This document shows positions 25,462-33,695 of a stretch of 42,703 nucleotides of DNA, piece by piece. Under the pieces are notes generated by a model. That model had not been told where the DNA came from, ran no database searches, and worked only from the letters and a program-made list of their open reading frames with translations. Within the stretch, counting starts at the first letter, position 1. Each line of letters starts with the position of its first letter. Position numbers and translations under genes: made by a program. Origin of the DNA: Arachidicoccus sp. (GTDB lineage: Bacteria; Bacteroidota; Bacteroidia; Chitinophagales; Chitinophagaceae); assembly GCA_028283605.1 (NCBI GenBank), contig JAPWKH010000034.1, positions 138,464 to 181,166 of the forward strand, written 5' to 3'.

Positions 25462-27867
25462 TTAATTTCTCAGTATTTTATTTCCCTGAATAAGACTTTG
25501 CATACGTTCCATACTTTTTTTCTCTGTACAAAGAGAAACGAAGGCTTTACGTTCCAAATCCAACAGATATTGTTCGGAAACGAATGTGGGTTGCGATATA
25601 TCGCCGCCTGCCATTACGTATCCTAATTTTTCTGAAATCTTTTGATCATGATCGGAAATGTAATTGCCGGAACGCATGGAATTTGCACCTACGTACACGA
25701 CACCTAAAGCCGAATTTCCTAAGACATAAATATCGTTGCGAGGAGCCGGTTGCACATAACCTTCATCGGCAAGTGCAAGGCAGGCAGCTTTGGCTTGTGT
25801 AAGAAGACGTTCGCACGAAACAACGATTTCATCAATGCCGGGTCTCAGATAGCCCAAATCGAAAGCTTCGGCTGCAGAAGTAGAAACTTTAGCCTGGCCT
25901 ATTGTTAAAAATCTTTCTCTGAAAATATTCAAATCGACATCGCCTTCCTGATGTGCATCACCCACACGCAAAGCAAATTCTTTTGTACCGCCGCCGCCGG
26001 GAATTACACCTACGCCAAACTCAACCAATCCCATATAAGTTTCTGCGTGCGCAACCACTTTATCGGCATGTAAACAAATTTCGCAGCCTCCGCCCAAAGT
26101 CATATTGTGCGGCGCAACCACAACGGGAATGGAAGAATAACGCAATCGCATGGTTGTTTTTTGGAAAAGATTGATGGTCATTTCCAATTCATCATAATCC
26201 TGTTCGGCAGCCATCATAAAAATCATACCGACATTTGCGCCGGCAGAAAAATTTGTCCCGTCATTATAAATGACAAGGCCGCGATAATCTTTCTCCGCAA
26301 TATCAATTGCCTTATTCACTCCTACAAGAACATCGCCGCCAATTGTATTCATCTTGGTATGAAACTCAACATTTAAAATTCCATCTCCAAGGTCGATAAT
26401 TGAAACACCTGTATTTTTCCAAATAGTATTTGTTTCGCGTAAATTATCTAAAGAAATAAGGTTCTCTGTTCCAGGAATTATCTTGTATGATTTTGAAGGA
26501 ATATCATAATATTTCGATTGTCCGTTTTCGCGAACATAAAAAGTTTTGAAACCGTTTGCAAGCATTTCATTTACCCATGCTGCGGGTTTTTTGCCTTCTT
26601 TTTCCATAATAGCGATCGCATCTTCCACACCAATCGCATCCCACACTTTGAACGGACCATCTTCCCAGCCGAAACCGGCTTCTATGGCATCATCAATCTT
26701 ATATAATTCATCAGAAATTTCAGGTATTCTATTAGATACATATTGAAACAAACCTGAAAAAGAAGCACGGTAAAATTCGCCAGCTTTATCTTTTCCATTT
26801 ACCAGAACTTTGAATCTATCCTTTACCTTGCCGATTGTTTTTGTAAGTTCGAGTGTGGGGAAATTTACTTTCTGCGAAGGCTTGTATCCTAAGGTGTTCA
26901 GGTCTAATGAAAGAATTTGCGACTTTCCTTTTTCATCTTTTATTTTTTTATAAAAGCCTTGCCCTGTTTTATCTCCAAGCCATTTGTTTTCATAAATTTT
27001 TTGTACATAATCCGGCAATACAAATAAATCGCGCGATTCATCATCGGGGCAATTGTCATACAAACCTTTTGCCACGTGTACCAAAGTATCTAAGCCAACC
27101 ACATCGCTGGTGCGGAAAGTTGCCGACTTTGGATGACCGATGACAGGACCCGTTAGCTTGTCAATTTCTTCAATGGTAAGATTTAATTTAGGAACAAGAT
27201 GCGCAATATCCATGATACCAAAAATACCTACACGATTGGCAATAAATGCCGGTGTATCCTTACAGACGACTGTTGTTTTACCCAAAAATTTTTGACCAAA
27301 ATCAGTTAAAAATTCTATTACTTCAGGATCAGTTGCCGGAGCAGGAATTAATTCTAACAAACGCAGATATCGTGGCGGATTGAAGAAATGTGTGCCGCAA
27401 AAATTTTTCTTAAAATCATCACTGCGTCCTTCTTCCAATAAATGAAGCGGAATACCGGAAGTGTTGGTTGTTATAAGAGTTCCGGGTTTTCTGTGCAATT
27501 CTACTTTTTCATAAACAGATTTTTTAATGTCAAGATTTTCTACTACAACTTCTATAATCCAATCTGCTTCGGCGACACGTTTAAAATCATCTTCAAAATT
27601 TCCGGTAGTAATCCTGTTTGCAAAAGATTTTTTATATAATGGAGAAGGGTTTGATTTAATGGCAAATTGTAGCGCATCATTTACAATGCGGTTACGTACA
27701 ATTTTTGAGTCCAACGATAATCCTTTTTTCAATTCAGTTTCATTTAAAGTTTTCGGAGCAATATCCAGCAAAAGCACTTGTATGCCTATGTTTGCGAAAT
27801 GACATGCTATCCGGCTTCCCATAATTCCTGAACCCAATACTGCTATCTTTTTAATATTTCGTTTCAT
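25462..27867 (-). CDS. fadN: 3-hydroxyacyl-CoA dehydrogenase / enoyl-CoA hydratase fusion (FadN-like)
   Basis: An 801-residue bifunctional beta-oxidation enzyme. The order is dehydrogenase first (NAD motif GSGIMGSRIA at residues 11-20; GTHFFNPPR near 160) and hydratase second (about 490-690). Crotonase features are FSAGANVGMIF near 545, GGGCEI with a Glu near 596, and GLVEFGVGVIPGGGGTKE with the second Glu near 616. This order and length follow B. subtilis FadN (789 residues) rather than E. coli FadB, where the hydratase comes first. It is the first gene of the minus-strand lipid block and its start lies 293 bases from the divergent Crp/Fnr regulator gene. Confidence 0.93.
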   Translation of the reverse strand: MKRNIKKIAVLGSGIMGSRIACHFANIGIQVLLLDIAPKTLNETELKKGLSLDSKIVRNRIVNDALQFAIKSNPSPLYKKSFANRITTGNFEDDFKRVAEADWIIEVVVENLDIKKSVYEKVELHRKPGTLITTNTSGIPLHLLEEGRSDDFKKNFCGTHFFNPPRYLRLLELIPAPATDPEVIEFLTDFGQKFLGKTTVVCKDTPAFIANRVGIFGIMDIAHLVPKLNLTIEEIDKLTGPVIGHPKSATFRTSDVVGLDTLVHVAKGLYDNCPDDESRDLFVLPDYVQKIYENKWLGDKTGQGFYKKIKDEKGKSQILSLDLNTLGYKPSQKVNFPTLELTKTIGKVKDRFKVLVNGKDKAGEFYRASFSGLFQYVSNRIPEISDELYKIDDAIEAGFGWEDGPFKVWDAIGVEDAIAIMEKEGKKPAAWVNEMLANGFKTFYVRENGQSKYYDIPSKSYKIIPGTENLISLDNLRETNTIWKNTGVSIIDLGDGILNVEFHTKMNTIGGDVLVGVNKAIDIAEKDYRGLVIYNDGTNFSAGANVGMIFMMAAEQDYDELEMTINLFQKTTMRLRYSSIPVVVAPHNMTLGGGCEICLHADKVVAHAETYMGLVEFGVGVIPGGGGTKEFALRVGDAHQEGDVDLNIFRERFLTIGQAKVSTSAAEAFDLGYLRPGIDEIVVSCERLLTQAKAACLALADEGYVQPAPRNDIYVLGNSALGVVYVGANSMRSGNYISDHDQKISEKLGYVMAGGDISQPTFVSEQYLLDLERKAFVSLCTEKKSMERMQSLIQGNKILRN

Positions 27868-27910
27868 TCGTATGTTTTTGTGTCTGCTGGTTCTCAGCGA
27901 ATTTTTTTGT

Positions 27911-27948
27911 TGAATGAAACACTATTTATACTATTGTCTGAATGAGAC
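27911..27948. promoter_or_regulatory. Direct repeats TGAATGAAAC / TGAATGAGAC upstream of fadN
   Basis: TGAATGAAAC (27911-27920) and TGAATGAGAC (27939-27948) are 28 bases apart and on the same strand. A third related copy, TGAACGAAAC, is at 28114-28123 before the Crp/Fnr gene. The positions suit operator sites for the divergent pair. Confidence 0.4.
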
Positions 27949-28115
27949 GCGTACATATGAGTGTTTTCAACTTGAAAAATATTTTGGCTGATAATGTTAT
28001 TTTATTTGTTTCCAAATATTGAATGCAATCTGCGAATTATATTTGTTATTAAATTTGATTTACATCAAAAAAAGAGAACAGTAGTTAGTATTTTGTAAGT
28101 TTTAACTTCTTATTG

Positions 28116-28134
28116 AACGAAACAATTTTTCGTT
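28116..28134. promoter_or_regulatory. Palindrome AACGAAA-N5-TTTCGTT before the Crp/Fnr gene
   Basis: A perfect 7-bp inverted repeat with a 5-base centre ends 26 bases before ATG 28161. The size and symmetry suit a dimeric helix-turn-helix regulator. Its left arm overlaps the TGAACGAAAC copy. It may be an autoregulatory operator; the sequence does not resemble the E. coli Crp or Fnr boxes (TGTGA, TTGAT). Confidence 0.4.
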
Positions 28135-28160
28135 ATAGAGTTATAATATAAAAATTAAAG

Positions 28161-28748
28161 ATGTCATTAATAGAAAGCATTAATAAAATATCGCAGGTGT
28201 CGAAAGAAGTTGAAGAGGAGATTTTAAATAAGTTCAAAGAAATATCTTTCCCGAAAAAAACCATAGTTGAAAAACAAGAATTGGTATGCGATCATTTGTA
28301 TTATGTAGAAAAAGGATTGGCAAGACTTTTCTATATAAAAGATGATAAAGATATAACAGGCTGGTTTGCTTCCGAAGGAAAATTTATAACCTGCAACGAT
28401 AGCCTTTTTCAGAGAAAAGTAAGCCATCTTAACCTCGAATTTTTGGAAGATTCAATCGCTTATTCCGTACATATCAACGACCTGAATGAGCTTTTGAAAT
28501 TCCCCGATATGGAACGTTTCGGATTGCTGATGGTTTACAACTCATTAAACGAACTATCCGAGCGGCTTTATTCTACTTTGTTTCAACCTGCGGAAAAAAG
28601 ATATCAATTAATGATGGTGCATCATCCTACCATTGCTCAGCGCGCTCCTTTGGGATATATCGCATCTTATCTTGGTATTACACAAGAAACATTAAGCAGA
28701 ATAAGAGCACAGCAAACGACAAAAGCCAAAGGCTCATTTGGTATTTAA
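28161..28748 (+). CDS. Crp/Fnr-family transcriptional regulator
   Basis: A 195-residue regulator. Residues about 15-115 are a cyclic-nucleotide-binding-like beta roll (KKTIVEKQELVCDHLYYVEKG, YSVHINDLNELL). A long dimer helix follows (about 118-150), then a short helix-turn-helix with IASYLGITQETLSRIRAQ near residue 168-185. No four-Cys iron-sulfur motif is seen, so it is not a classical FNR; Bacteroidota members of this class often have no known ligand. It is divergent from the fad block and separated from it by palindromic and repeated sites, which suggests local control but does not prove it. Confidence 0.88.
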   Translation: MSLIESINKISQVSKEVEEEILNKFKEISFPKKTIVEKQELVCDHLYYVEKGLARLFYIKDDKDITGWFASEGKFITCNDSLFQRKVSHLNLEFLEDSIAYSVHINDLNELLKFPDMERFGLLMVYNSLNELSERLYSTLFQPAEKRYQLMMVHHPTIAQRAPLGYIASYLGITQETLSRIRAQQTTKAKGSFGI

Positions 28749-28783
28749 TGATTAAGCAATAACTCTTGATATTATAGAAAAGA

Positions 28784-28820
28784 AAAAAGCCCTGAACATT
28801 TTTAGTTTTGGGCTTTGGTT
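28784..28820 (+). terminator. Hairpin after the Crp/Fnr gene
   Basis: AAAGCCC (28786-28792) pairs with GGGCTTT (28810-28816) around a 17-base loop, about 40 bases after the stop codon. The downstream T content is interrupted by G, so this is a weaker terminator than the next one. Confidence 0.45.
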
Positions 28821-28930
28821 GTTAGGTTAAGTTCTTTCTCTATGTTAAATGCAAAGCTATCTCACTCGATAATTATAGAAAGTAATATATAAGCTATTTG
28901 TATGTAGTTGTTTTACGACAGCGTATATTC

Positions 28931-28962
28931 AAAAAATGCTCATTATTACCTGAGCATTTTTT
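28931..28962. terminator. Bidirectional intrinsic terminator
   Basis: A perfect 12-bp stem, AAAAAATGCTCA (28931-28942) and TGAGCATTTTTT (28951-28962), with an 8-base loop. It carries a T-run on either strand and lies between the convergent Crp/Fnr and DUF2383 genes. Confidence 0.85.
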
Positions 28963-28985
28963 AAATCCTGTCATTAGTATAGGAA

Positions 28986-29432
28986 CTAAGCATTATCCCG
29001 CAATGCTTTAATTCTGTTGTGAATAACCATTTGTGCTGCTTGCTGTTCTAAAACGACATCTTTAACTTCAGCGGGCAAATCTTCAGACAGGGCTTCTTTA
29101 TAAGCTTTTTTGGCAGCATCTTCCCCGCCTTCGCAATTTGACAAAATGGTTTTTCTGTCGTGACCTGTAAATATTGCTTTAATATCCATCCACCCTCTAT
29201 AAATTTTGCCGCTCATTGTAGTTTCATCTTCTACGGGTTCATCAGTAAATCCTTGCAATTCACTTTTAAATGTTTCGCTTTGATGAATGATTTCGGCGAA
29301 TAAGGTTTCGAGGTCAAATTCATTTTTACCTTTTAATTCGTCTAATGCTTTTTGATAACCGGCAATACGATCATTATTGATTCTGATAAGATCATTAATT
29401 GTGTCTGTTGATACGGTTGAATAGTTTTCCAT
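28986..29432 (-). CDS. PA2169-family four-helix-bundle protein (DUF2383)
   Basis: A 148-residue cytoplasmic helical protein. The first helix is NDLIRINNDRIAGYQKAL, the second ETLFAEIIHQSETFKSEL, then a WMDIKAIFTGHDRKTILSNC segment with GEDAAKKAYKEAL and a final QAAQMVIHNRIKALRD helix. This is the pattern of the DUF2383 proteins, which have a ferritin-like four-helix bundle without the full di-iron ligand set. Function is unknown; in several bacteria relatives appear in stress regulons. It has no operon partner here: the neighbours are convergent crp and divergent thyA. Confidence 0.88.
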   Translation of the reverse strand: MENYSTVSTDTINDLIRINNDRIAGYQKALDELKGKNEFDLETLFAEIIHQSETFKSELQGFTDEPVEDETTMSGKIYRGWMDIKAIFTGHDRKTILSNCEGGEDAAKKAYKEALSEDLPAEVKDVVLEQQAAQMVIHNRIKALRDNA

Positions 29433-29647
29433 GGTTTTTTATTTTTATTGTTTGCAATAAAAAAACAGGTGCTATAAGTATGCCTGATTTTGTTAGTTTT
29501 TGAAACAATTCAGTAAATTAAGAATATTTTAATGTTGCCTTTATCCGGAAACATTTGTGCGAATTTTCCACTTATCAACATACAAAAATTCATTGCAAAA
29601 ACTTTTATAATTTAGCGGTTTAAATATTTACCTTTTCAATCTCTTAC

Positions 29648-30442
29648 ATGCAGCAGTATCTCGATTTTTTACAATACATTATGGATAATGGCGTGGATAA
29701 GCAAGACCGTACCGGCACGGGAACGCGAAGTGTTTTCGGTTATCAAATGCGGTTCGATTTGCAGAAAGGGTTTCCGTTAATTACCACAAAAAAAATTCAT
29801 CTTAAAAGCATTATTTACGAACTGCTTTGGTTTCTCAAAGGAGATACCAATATTCATTATCTTAAAGAACATAATGTTTCCATTTGGAATGAATGGGCAA
29901 ATGATGAAGGAGATTTAGGGCCGGTTTACGGAAAACAATGGCGAAGCTGGGAAGGCGCTGACGGAAAAATTTACGACCAGATAACCGATGCTATACATCA
30001 GATAAAAAACAATCCGGACAGCCGCCGTATTATCGTGAATGCGTGGAATGTTGCGGATTTGCCAAAAATGGCGCTGAGCCCATGCCACGCATTGTTTCAA
30101 TTTTATGTTGCCAATGGAAAACTAAGTTGCCAGCTATATCAGCGCAGTGCGGATTCGTTTCTTGGCGTACCCTTTAATATTGCTTCATACGCTTTGCTTA
30201 CTATGATGATAGCGCAGGTTTGTAACCTACAACCGGGAGAATTTATTCACACGTTTGGCGATGCACATATCTATAACAATCATTTTGATCAAATAGCTTT
30301 GCAATTAACGCGCAAACCTTTCCCTTTGCCAACCATGCGCTTAAATCCGGATGTAAAAAATATTTTTGATTTTAAATACGAAGATTTTACACTGGAAAAT
30401 TATCAGGCGCATCCACATATTAAAGGTATTGTAGCCATATAA
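29648..30442 (+). CDS. thyA: Thymidylate synthase
   Basis: Methylates dUMP to dTMP using methylene-tetrahydrofolate. The protein is 264 residues, exactly the E. coli length, and the nucleophile Cys146 in [10 protein letters not shown] lies at the E. coli position. RRIIVNAWN and [18 protein letters not shown], and the final KGIVAI, are conserved. A near-consensus -7 box, TACCTTTT (29629-29636), precedes the ATG by 11 bases. It is followed after 48 bases by folA, the usual pair: ThyA makes dihydrofolate and FolA reduces it. Confidence 0.97.
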   Translation: MQQYLDFLQYIMDNGVDKQDRTGTGTRSVFGYQMRFDLQKGFPLITTKKIHLKSIIYELLWFLKGDTNIHYLKEHNVSIWNEWANDEGDLGPVYGKQWRSWEGADGKIYDQITDAIHQIKNNPDSRRIIVNAWNVADLPKMALSPCHALFQFYVANGKLSCQLYQRSADSFLGVPFNIASYALLTMMIAQVCNLQPGEFIHTFGDAHIYNNHFDQIALQLTRKPFPLPTMRLNPDVKNIFDFKYEDFTLENYQAHPHIKGIVAI

Positions 30443-30490
30443 AAAATGATTGTAAATGGAAAATTCTACACTTCAATAATTTAGTAATAT

Positions 30491-30991
30491 ATGAACATAA
30501 CCATGATCGTGGCGGCTGCGGAAAATAATGCGATTGGAAAAAATAATCAGATGTTGTGGAAAATGCCGAACGATTTTAAATATTTTAAGAATCAGACCTG
30601 GGGATTGCCTGTTTTAATGGGAAGGCGCACCTATCAGGCGCTGAAAAGTATAGCATTGGAAGGAAGGCTGAATATTATACTTACAAGAGATAAAAAATTT
30701 ACGGCAGAAGATTCTATTGTAGTTCAGAAAATTGAAGATGCATTGTTTTTTGCCAAAGAGCATGATTATAATGAACTGATAGTTATCGGCGGTGCAGAAA
30801 TATACAAACTCATGCTGCCAAAAACTACTAAAATATTGCTTACAAGAATCGCTGCAACATTTGAAGACGCCGATGCGTTTTTTCCGGAATTAAGTTCGAA
30901 AGAATGGAGAATGACAGGTGAGGAAAAGTTCTATAAAGATGAGAAGAATCCGTATGATTATAGCTTTCAGGTTTGGGAAAGAATAAAATAA
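30491..30991 (+). CDS. folA: Dihydrofolate reductase
   Basis: A 166-residue enzyme regenerating tetrahydrofolate. The N-terminal strand MNITMIVAAAENNAIGK, MLWKMPNDFKYF with Trp23 and the acidic Asp28 (substrate proton donor site), the MGRRTYQAL NADPH loop and VIGGAEIYKLMLP are all present. Length is near the bacterial norm (159-165). It is cotranscribed with thyA. Confidence 0.95.
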   Translation: MNITMIVAAAENNAIGKNNQMLWKMPNDFKYFKNQTWGLPVLMGRRTYQALKSIALEGRLNIILTRDKKFTAEDSIVVQKIEDALFFAKEHDYNELIVIGGAEIYKLMLPKTTKILLTRIAATFEDADAFFPELSSKEWRMTGEEKFYKDEKNPYDYSFQVWERIK

Positions 30992-31039
30992 CGCGTACAG
31001 TTTTATTCAGTATGAACAGCTGATTCTTTGTGTAAAAAA

Positions 31040-31243
31040 TTACATGGATGTTTCGTTTTCTATTTCCTGAAAATTTTCAACATCTCTTCCAAGCAAAAAT
31101 CTTGAAATTACAATACCTACAATACCGGCGCCAATACTGAAAATAGTTAAAGAAATGTACGGCTGCACATCAAATAAAATGGTAATTATAATTGCTCCTA
31201 TAATCATACCAATACCTGAAAGAAAAAATGTCCGACTGCTCAT
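31040..31243 (-). CDS. Small two-helix membrane protein, unknown function
   Basis: A 67-residue protein with two predicted membrane helices, about residues 6-24 (FFLSGIGMIIGAIIITILF) and 30-50 (SLTIFSIGAGIVGIVISRFLL). A short acidic tail follows (VENFQEIENETSM). Clear codon structure and an isolated position with its own 5' region argue that it is a real gene, but I recognise no family. It is convergent with folA. Confidence 0.55.
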   Translation of the reverse strand: MSSRTFFLSGIGMIIGAIIITILFDVQPYISLTIFSIGAGIVGIVISRFLLGRDVENFQEIENETSM

Positions 31244-31680
31244 ATAAATTTGTATTTATTAAATAATTGCCAAAATAATTCCACATTTTTTTAGGATGTT
31301 TTTCATAGGATAGGTATTATAAGACAAAGCTATTATGGCCACCATTTTTTATTTGTAATGATGTTTGTAATTGCTTGTAGAAAAAATTCTACATAATTTG
31401 CAAGGGACAAAAAAGTGGGAATAAGGCAAATGGATTAATACTATTTATAAAACATAGATAGTCTTTAATATTAGTATCGTCATGCCGAATTTAGTTCGGC
31501 ATCTCTTGGCACAAGACCCTGAAACAAGTTCAGGGTGACGGGTGAGTCCAAAACAATTTATCATAAAAGGCTATTTTAATAATATAAACTGTATAAAAAA
31601 TTGTATTAATGACTCTATAGCACAAAAATAAAAGCTGCACTTTTACAACATACTAAAAGATAAGTTTCAAAATTTTTGTC
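31244..31680. other. 437-base non-coding interval
   Basis: AT-rich and without a credible frame. It holds a perfect hairpin GTAGAA-aaaa-TTCTAC at 31377-31392 and a REP-like element at 31478-31540. The rest has no recognised features. It separates two minus-strand genes: the small membrane protein gene (start 31243) and mutL, whose stop is at 31681. Confidence 0.5.
31478..31540. repeat. REP-like element with two hairpins
   Basis: CGTCA at 31478-31482 and TGACG at 31536-31540 are an inverted pair that closes the unit. Inside are an imperfect hairpin around ATGCCGAATTTAGTTCGGCAT (stem GCCGAA/TTCGGC, 31484-31500) and a second, CCCTGAA-acaag-TTCAGGG (31518-31536). The layout resembles the intergenic CGTCATgCyGAA...TTCAGGrTGACG repeats found in many genomes (recalled, not searched). 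No second copy is seen in this window. Confidence 0.65.
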
Positions 31681-33555
31681 TTATTTCAAGCCAAATAATC
31701 CGTCTAAATAATTTTCTTTAAAATCTATAAAAGTCGGGCTGTTACCTGCTGGAGATAGATTGGGAATATCGCAAGCAAAAAGGTCTTCAACTAATTGCCT
31801 GATTTCTTCGTTGGTTAATGTTTTGCCGGCTTTAATGGCGCTTTGGCGTGCCAAGCACCGAACAATTTTTTCTCTTTTTGAAAATTTTACTTCGGTATTA
31901 AAATGCTTGTATTGTTCAATCAGCAATTCAATTACTTTGGTTTCGTTTCCCATCGACAGATCGGCAGGAATGCCGGAAACTGTGAAAGAGGTATTGTCGT
32001 ATTGCTGTAGCTGATAACCTACAAGTTGCAGCTCAGGCAACAGGCTTTCAAGCAAAACAGCATCCGGAGGAGATAGCGTTATTTGCGAAGGTAGAAGCAA
32101 TTGCTGAGATACGGCGCTATGCTGATGAACAACCTTTTCAAATCGCTCGTATAAAATTCTTTCATGCGCGAGTTGCTGATGAATGAGTATAAAACCCGTT
32201 TGTACAGGGGCAAGAATATAAGTGCGTAATATCTGCAGGAGAGGAGCATTGTCGCTTAAAGATATTTCTACATTCGAACTTTTTACATCAGATCGTTCAA
32301 AAGAAAAAACAGAATCGGAACTGCTATCAATTGGGAAAGCTTGTTGTGTGTGTTGAATATTTTGTTGCGAGGGCGTATAAAAATCTTTCCAATGTTTTAA
32401 ATCCGATTTATTTTCGGACTCGATAAAATGCGCCTGATTTTTTTGTGTAAAAGTTTTATATAAATCACTCGTTGCGGCAGCGTCTCTTTCTTCTTTATTA
32501 AAAGGCTTATTGATAGCATCCAGTTGTTGCATTTCTGCATTTAAAGAAAAATCCAATGAAGGAGAAACGCTTGCCTGTGCCAAAGAATGTTTAACGGCCG
32601 CTTTTACAAAAGCATAAATAATTTTTTCATCTTCAAATTTTATTTCCTGTTTTGTAGGATGTACGTTTATATCTACCTGCGCCGGATCGATTTCCAAAAA
32701 CAATACATACATCGGAAAATTTTCATTGGGTATCAGCTCGCTGTAAGCTCCTGTAATGGCATGATTCAGATAGTTGCTTTTGATAAAACGATTATTTACA
32801 AAAATATATTGATCACCTCTGGTTTTTTTGGAAACATCAGGCTTGCCGATAATGCCGTAAATATTTATATAATCGTTCTCATCCTTAACCGGAACCGTTT
32901 GTGCGTTTAGGTTATTTCCCAAAGCCTGTACCACACGCTGTTTGAGCGATCCAGGCTCTAAATGAAATACTTCTTGTCCATTATTAATTAAGGAAAATGA
33001 TATTTGCGGAAACGCTAATGCCACGCGCAGAAATTCTTCAATAATATGGCGCATTTCAGAAGCGTTGCTTTTTAAAAAATTTCTTCTTGCAGGCACATTG
33101 AAAAACAAATTTTTCATACTGATACTTGTACCAAACTCCATAGCACAAGGCTCTTGTTTAAGCACCGTGCTGTTTTGAATTTCAATGTACGTACCTAATT
33201 CATCTTCCTTGCGTTTCGTTTTTAATTCTACTTGCGCCACGGCTGCGATAGAAGCAAGTGCCTCGCCGCGGAAGCCCATGGTTTTTATATGAAATAAATC
33301 ATCAATTTTCCGTATCTTACTCGTAGCATGCCTTTCAAAAGACAACCGCGCATCTGTTGCGCTCATGCCTTTTCCATTATCAATCACTTGTATCAGCGCT
33401 TTGCCGGCATCTTGTACTATGAGTTGTATATTGGTCGCACCGGCATCTACGGCATTTTCCAGTAATTCTTTAACCGCGCTCGAAGGCCGCTGAATTACTT
33501 CGCCGGCTGCAATTTGATTAGCAATATTATCGGGCAATAATTGTATAATATCCAC
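31681..33555 (-). CDS. mutL: DNA mismatch repair protein MutL
   Basis: A 624-residue mismatch-repair ATPase. The GHKL motifs are plain: KELLENAVDAGATNIQ (Glu/Asn), DNGKGM and GFRGEALASIAAV, followed by a transducer domain to about 330 with FVNNRFIKS and VDINVHPTKQEIKF. The Ser/Gln-rich linker runs about 340-430. In the C-terminal dimer/nuclease domain the canonical DQHA(x)2E(x)4E is changed: it reads HQQLAHERILYE at about 459-470. The terminal metal-site motif reads CDIPNLSPAGNSP instead of a CxHGRP type. Whether it still cuts DNA is therefore uncertain. It is monocistronic and divergent from the UbiD-like gene. Confidence 0.95.
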   Translation of the reverse strand: MDIIQLLPDNIANQIAAGEVIQRPSSAVKELLENAVDAGATNIQLIVQDAGKALIQVIDNGKGMSATDARLSFERHATSKIRKIDDLFHIKTMGFRGEALASIAAVAQVELKTKRKEDELGTYIEIQNSTVLKQEPCAMEFGTSISMKNLFFNVPARRNFLKSNASEMRHIIEEFLRVALAFPQISFSLINNGQEVFHLEPGSLKQRVVQALGNNLNAQTVPVKDENDYINIYGIIGKPDVSKKTRGDQYIFVNNRFIKSNYLNHAITGAYSELIPNENFPMYVLFLEIDPAQVDINVHPTKQEIKFEDEKIIYAFVKAAVKHSLAQASVSPSLDFSLNAEMQQLDAINKPFNKEERDAAATSDLYKTFTQKNQAHFIESENKSDLKHWKDFYTPSQQNIQHTQQAFPIDSSSDSVFSFERSDVKSSNVEISLSDNAPLLQILRTYILAPVQTGFILIHQQLAHERILYERFEKVVHQHSAVSQQLLLPSQITLSPPDAVLLESLLPELQLVGYQLQQYDNTSFTVSGIPADLSMGNETKVIELLIEQYKHFNTEVKFSKREKIVRCLARQSAIKAGKTLTNEEIRQLVEDLFACDIPNLSPAGNSPTFIDFKENYLDGLFGLK

Positions 33556-33695
33556 TTTTAAATTCTCCTCTTTTTTCTACGGAACGAAGTTAAGCGTTTA
33601 ATCTTCCGTAATAAAATACACTGCATAAATTCTTTAAGATATTAAAGCTTTTACTAAACTTATTTACCGAATTTTGTCGCGTAAAAAATGAGTGA

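Noticed and set aside
28116-28134. Classical Crp or Fnr box
   Set aside because: The palindrome lacks TGTGA or TTGAT half-sites, so it is listed only as an unknown operator candidate.
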